Shown: piece by piece, positions 6,047 through 6,343 of the stretch
Position numbering within the stretch: the first letter of the stretch is position 1
Layout: every line of letters begins with the position of its first letter
Origin: Acidimicrobiaceae bacterium
Lineage (GTDB): Bacteria > Actinomycetota > Acidimicrobiia > Acidimicrobiales > RAAP-2
NCBI GenBank assembly: GCA_003131665.1
Contig: PKWA01000036.1
Span: 1,411 to 7,753, forward strand
Direction of reading: 5' to 3'
Length of the DNA: 6,343 nt
The notes under the pieces: generated by a model
What the model was told of the DNA's origin: nothing
The model's database searches: none
What the model saw: the letters and a program-made list of their open reading frames with translations, nothing else
Program-made: the position numbers and the translations under genes

Positions 6047-6051
6047 ACCTC
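6047..6051 (-). promoter_or_regulatory. Shine-Dalgarno of rpsT
   Basis: GAGGT on the minus strand; GAGG is 8 bases before the GTG at 6039 and 3 bases before an out-of-frame ATG at 6044. The spacing suits the GTG, which also gives the conserved S20 N-terminus. Confidence 0.6.
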
Positions 6052-6089
6052 GTTCTACGTGCGCGACAGTTCGCCGCGCGGGCCTATCG

Positions 6090-6098
6090 ATGCTAGCA
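6090..6098 (-). promoter_or_regulatory. Candidate extended -10 box for rpsT
   Basis: TGCTAGCAT on the minus strand fits the extended -10 form TGn-TAnnnT. Start of transcription would fall about 7 bases downstream, leaving an untranslated leader of roughly 45 bases before the rpsT GTG. A leadered mRNA is consistent with the GAGG ribosome site. No -35 hexamer is clear. Confidence 0.35.
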
Positions 6099-6146
6099 GA
6101 GGGCGCCTCGGACCTTCCACTGGAGGGAAAATCAATTCTCGAGAGA

Positions 6147-6152
6147 TAGCCT
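6147..6152 (+). promoter_or_regulatory. Candidate -10 box for lepA
   Basis: TAGCCT, the same hexamer as before the phosphotransferase gene, lies 9 bases before the lepA GTG at 6162. No Shine-Dalgarno lies in between, which fits a leaderless transcript. It overlaps nothing coding. A -35 match is not evident; a TCTCGAGA palindrome (6137-6144) lies just upstream. Confidence 0.5.
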
Positions 6153-6161
6153 TGAGTCACC

Positions 6162-6343
6162 GTGGCCTCTTCATCTCCATCCGTTGACTCCAGCAAAATC
6201 CGTAATCTGGCCATCATCGCGCACATCGATCACGGCAAGTCCACGTTGTCGGATCGGATCTTGGAGATCACCCGCGCGGTCGATCCGAGGCTGATGCGCG
6301 CACAGTATCTCGACTCGATGGATATCGAGCGCGAGCGCGGCAT
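6162..6343 (+). CDS. lepA: Elongation factor 4 (LepA), N-terminal part (3' end outside window)
   Basis: The first 60 residues of a translational GTPase that binds the ribosome and can back-translocate stalled complexes. After a short serine-rich leader comes [23 protein letters not shown] (12-34), holding the G1 P-loop AHIDHGKST (20-28), then [14 protein letters not shown] (47-60), the LepA-type approach to switch I. LepA rather than EF-G, TypA or IF-2 is favoured by [20 protein letters not shown] and the [11 protein letters not shown] segment. GTG at 6162 is chosen because an in-frame TGA lies 3 codons upstream (6153-6155) and the residues fit the family. There is no clear Shine-Dalgarno; TAGCCT lies 9 bases upstream. 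The gene continues past the right edge, which is a window cut rather than a truncation. Confidence 0.95.
   Translation, partial: MASSSPSVDSSKIRNLAIIAHIDHGKSTLSDRILEITRAVDPRLMRAQYLDSMDIERERG

Larger units (their letters stand above)
6040..6161. promoter_or_regulatory. Divergent intergenic region, rpsT / lepA
   Basis: A 122-base gap between outward-facing genes, holding the candidate rpsT extended -10, the rpsT ribosome site, the candidate lepA -10 and a TCTCGAGA palindrome (6137-6144). I see no tRNA, small open frame with support, or terminator in it. Confidence 0.55.

Overview
This window looks like chromosomal housekeeping DNA from a high-GC Gram-positive bacterium, most likely an actinomycete-lineage organism (Actinomycetota). 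The evidence is high GC by eye, frequent GTG starts, the order leuS ... holA-rpsT-lepA, an actinobacterial-type PAC2 protein, a mycobacterial FolP2-like protein, and TAnnnT -10 boxes placed 7-9 bases before start codons. A class such as Acidimicrobiia is only a guess. There is no mobile element, CRISPR array, phage gene, tRNA or rRNA, and no clear new multi-gene system. The interest lies in details of otherwise ordinary genes.

Layout. Bases 1-606 (+) hold the 3' end of leuS, the anticodon-binding and C-terminal part of leucyl-tRNA synthetase. A YgjP/DUF45-type zinc metallopeptidase gene (606-1208, +) is coupled to it by TGATG. Converging on this is a two-gene minus-strand unit: an ACAD10/11-like phosphotransferase (3120-2086), then a PAC2-family protein (2086-1205), also coupled by TGATG. 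The two facing units overlap by 4 bases at their stop codons. A short divergent promoter region (3121-3187) separates the phosphotransferase from a plus-strand operon: a thioredoxin-TPR protein (CnoX-like), a FolP2-like dihydropteroate synthase homologue, and holA, the DNA polymerase III delta subunit. These three open frames overlap by 1 and 4 bases. holA converges on rpsT (ribosomal protein S20, minus) across only 13 bases. A 122-base divergent region then separates rpsT from the start of lepA (elongation factor 4), which runs off the right edge.

Genes together. leuS, rpsT, lepA and holA are core translation and replication genes. Around them sit a protein-quality gene (CnoX-like), a pterin-fold enzyme of doubtful activity (FolP2-like) and a kinase-like enzyme tied to acyl-CoA metabolism in relatives. 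The best points for follow-up are the FolP2-like active site, three TAGSCT boxes just before start codons that suggest leaderless transcripts, and the rpsT start region and internal inverted repeat. Coding density is very high. The only gene-free stretches are 3121-3187, 5763-5775 and 6040-6161.
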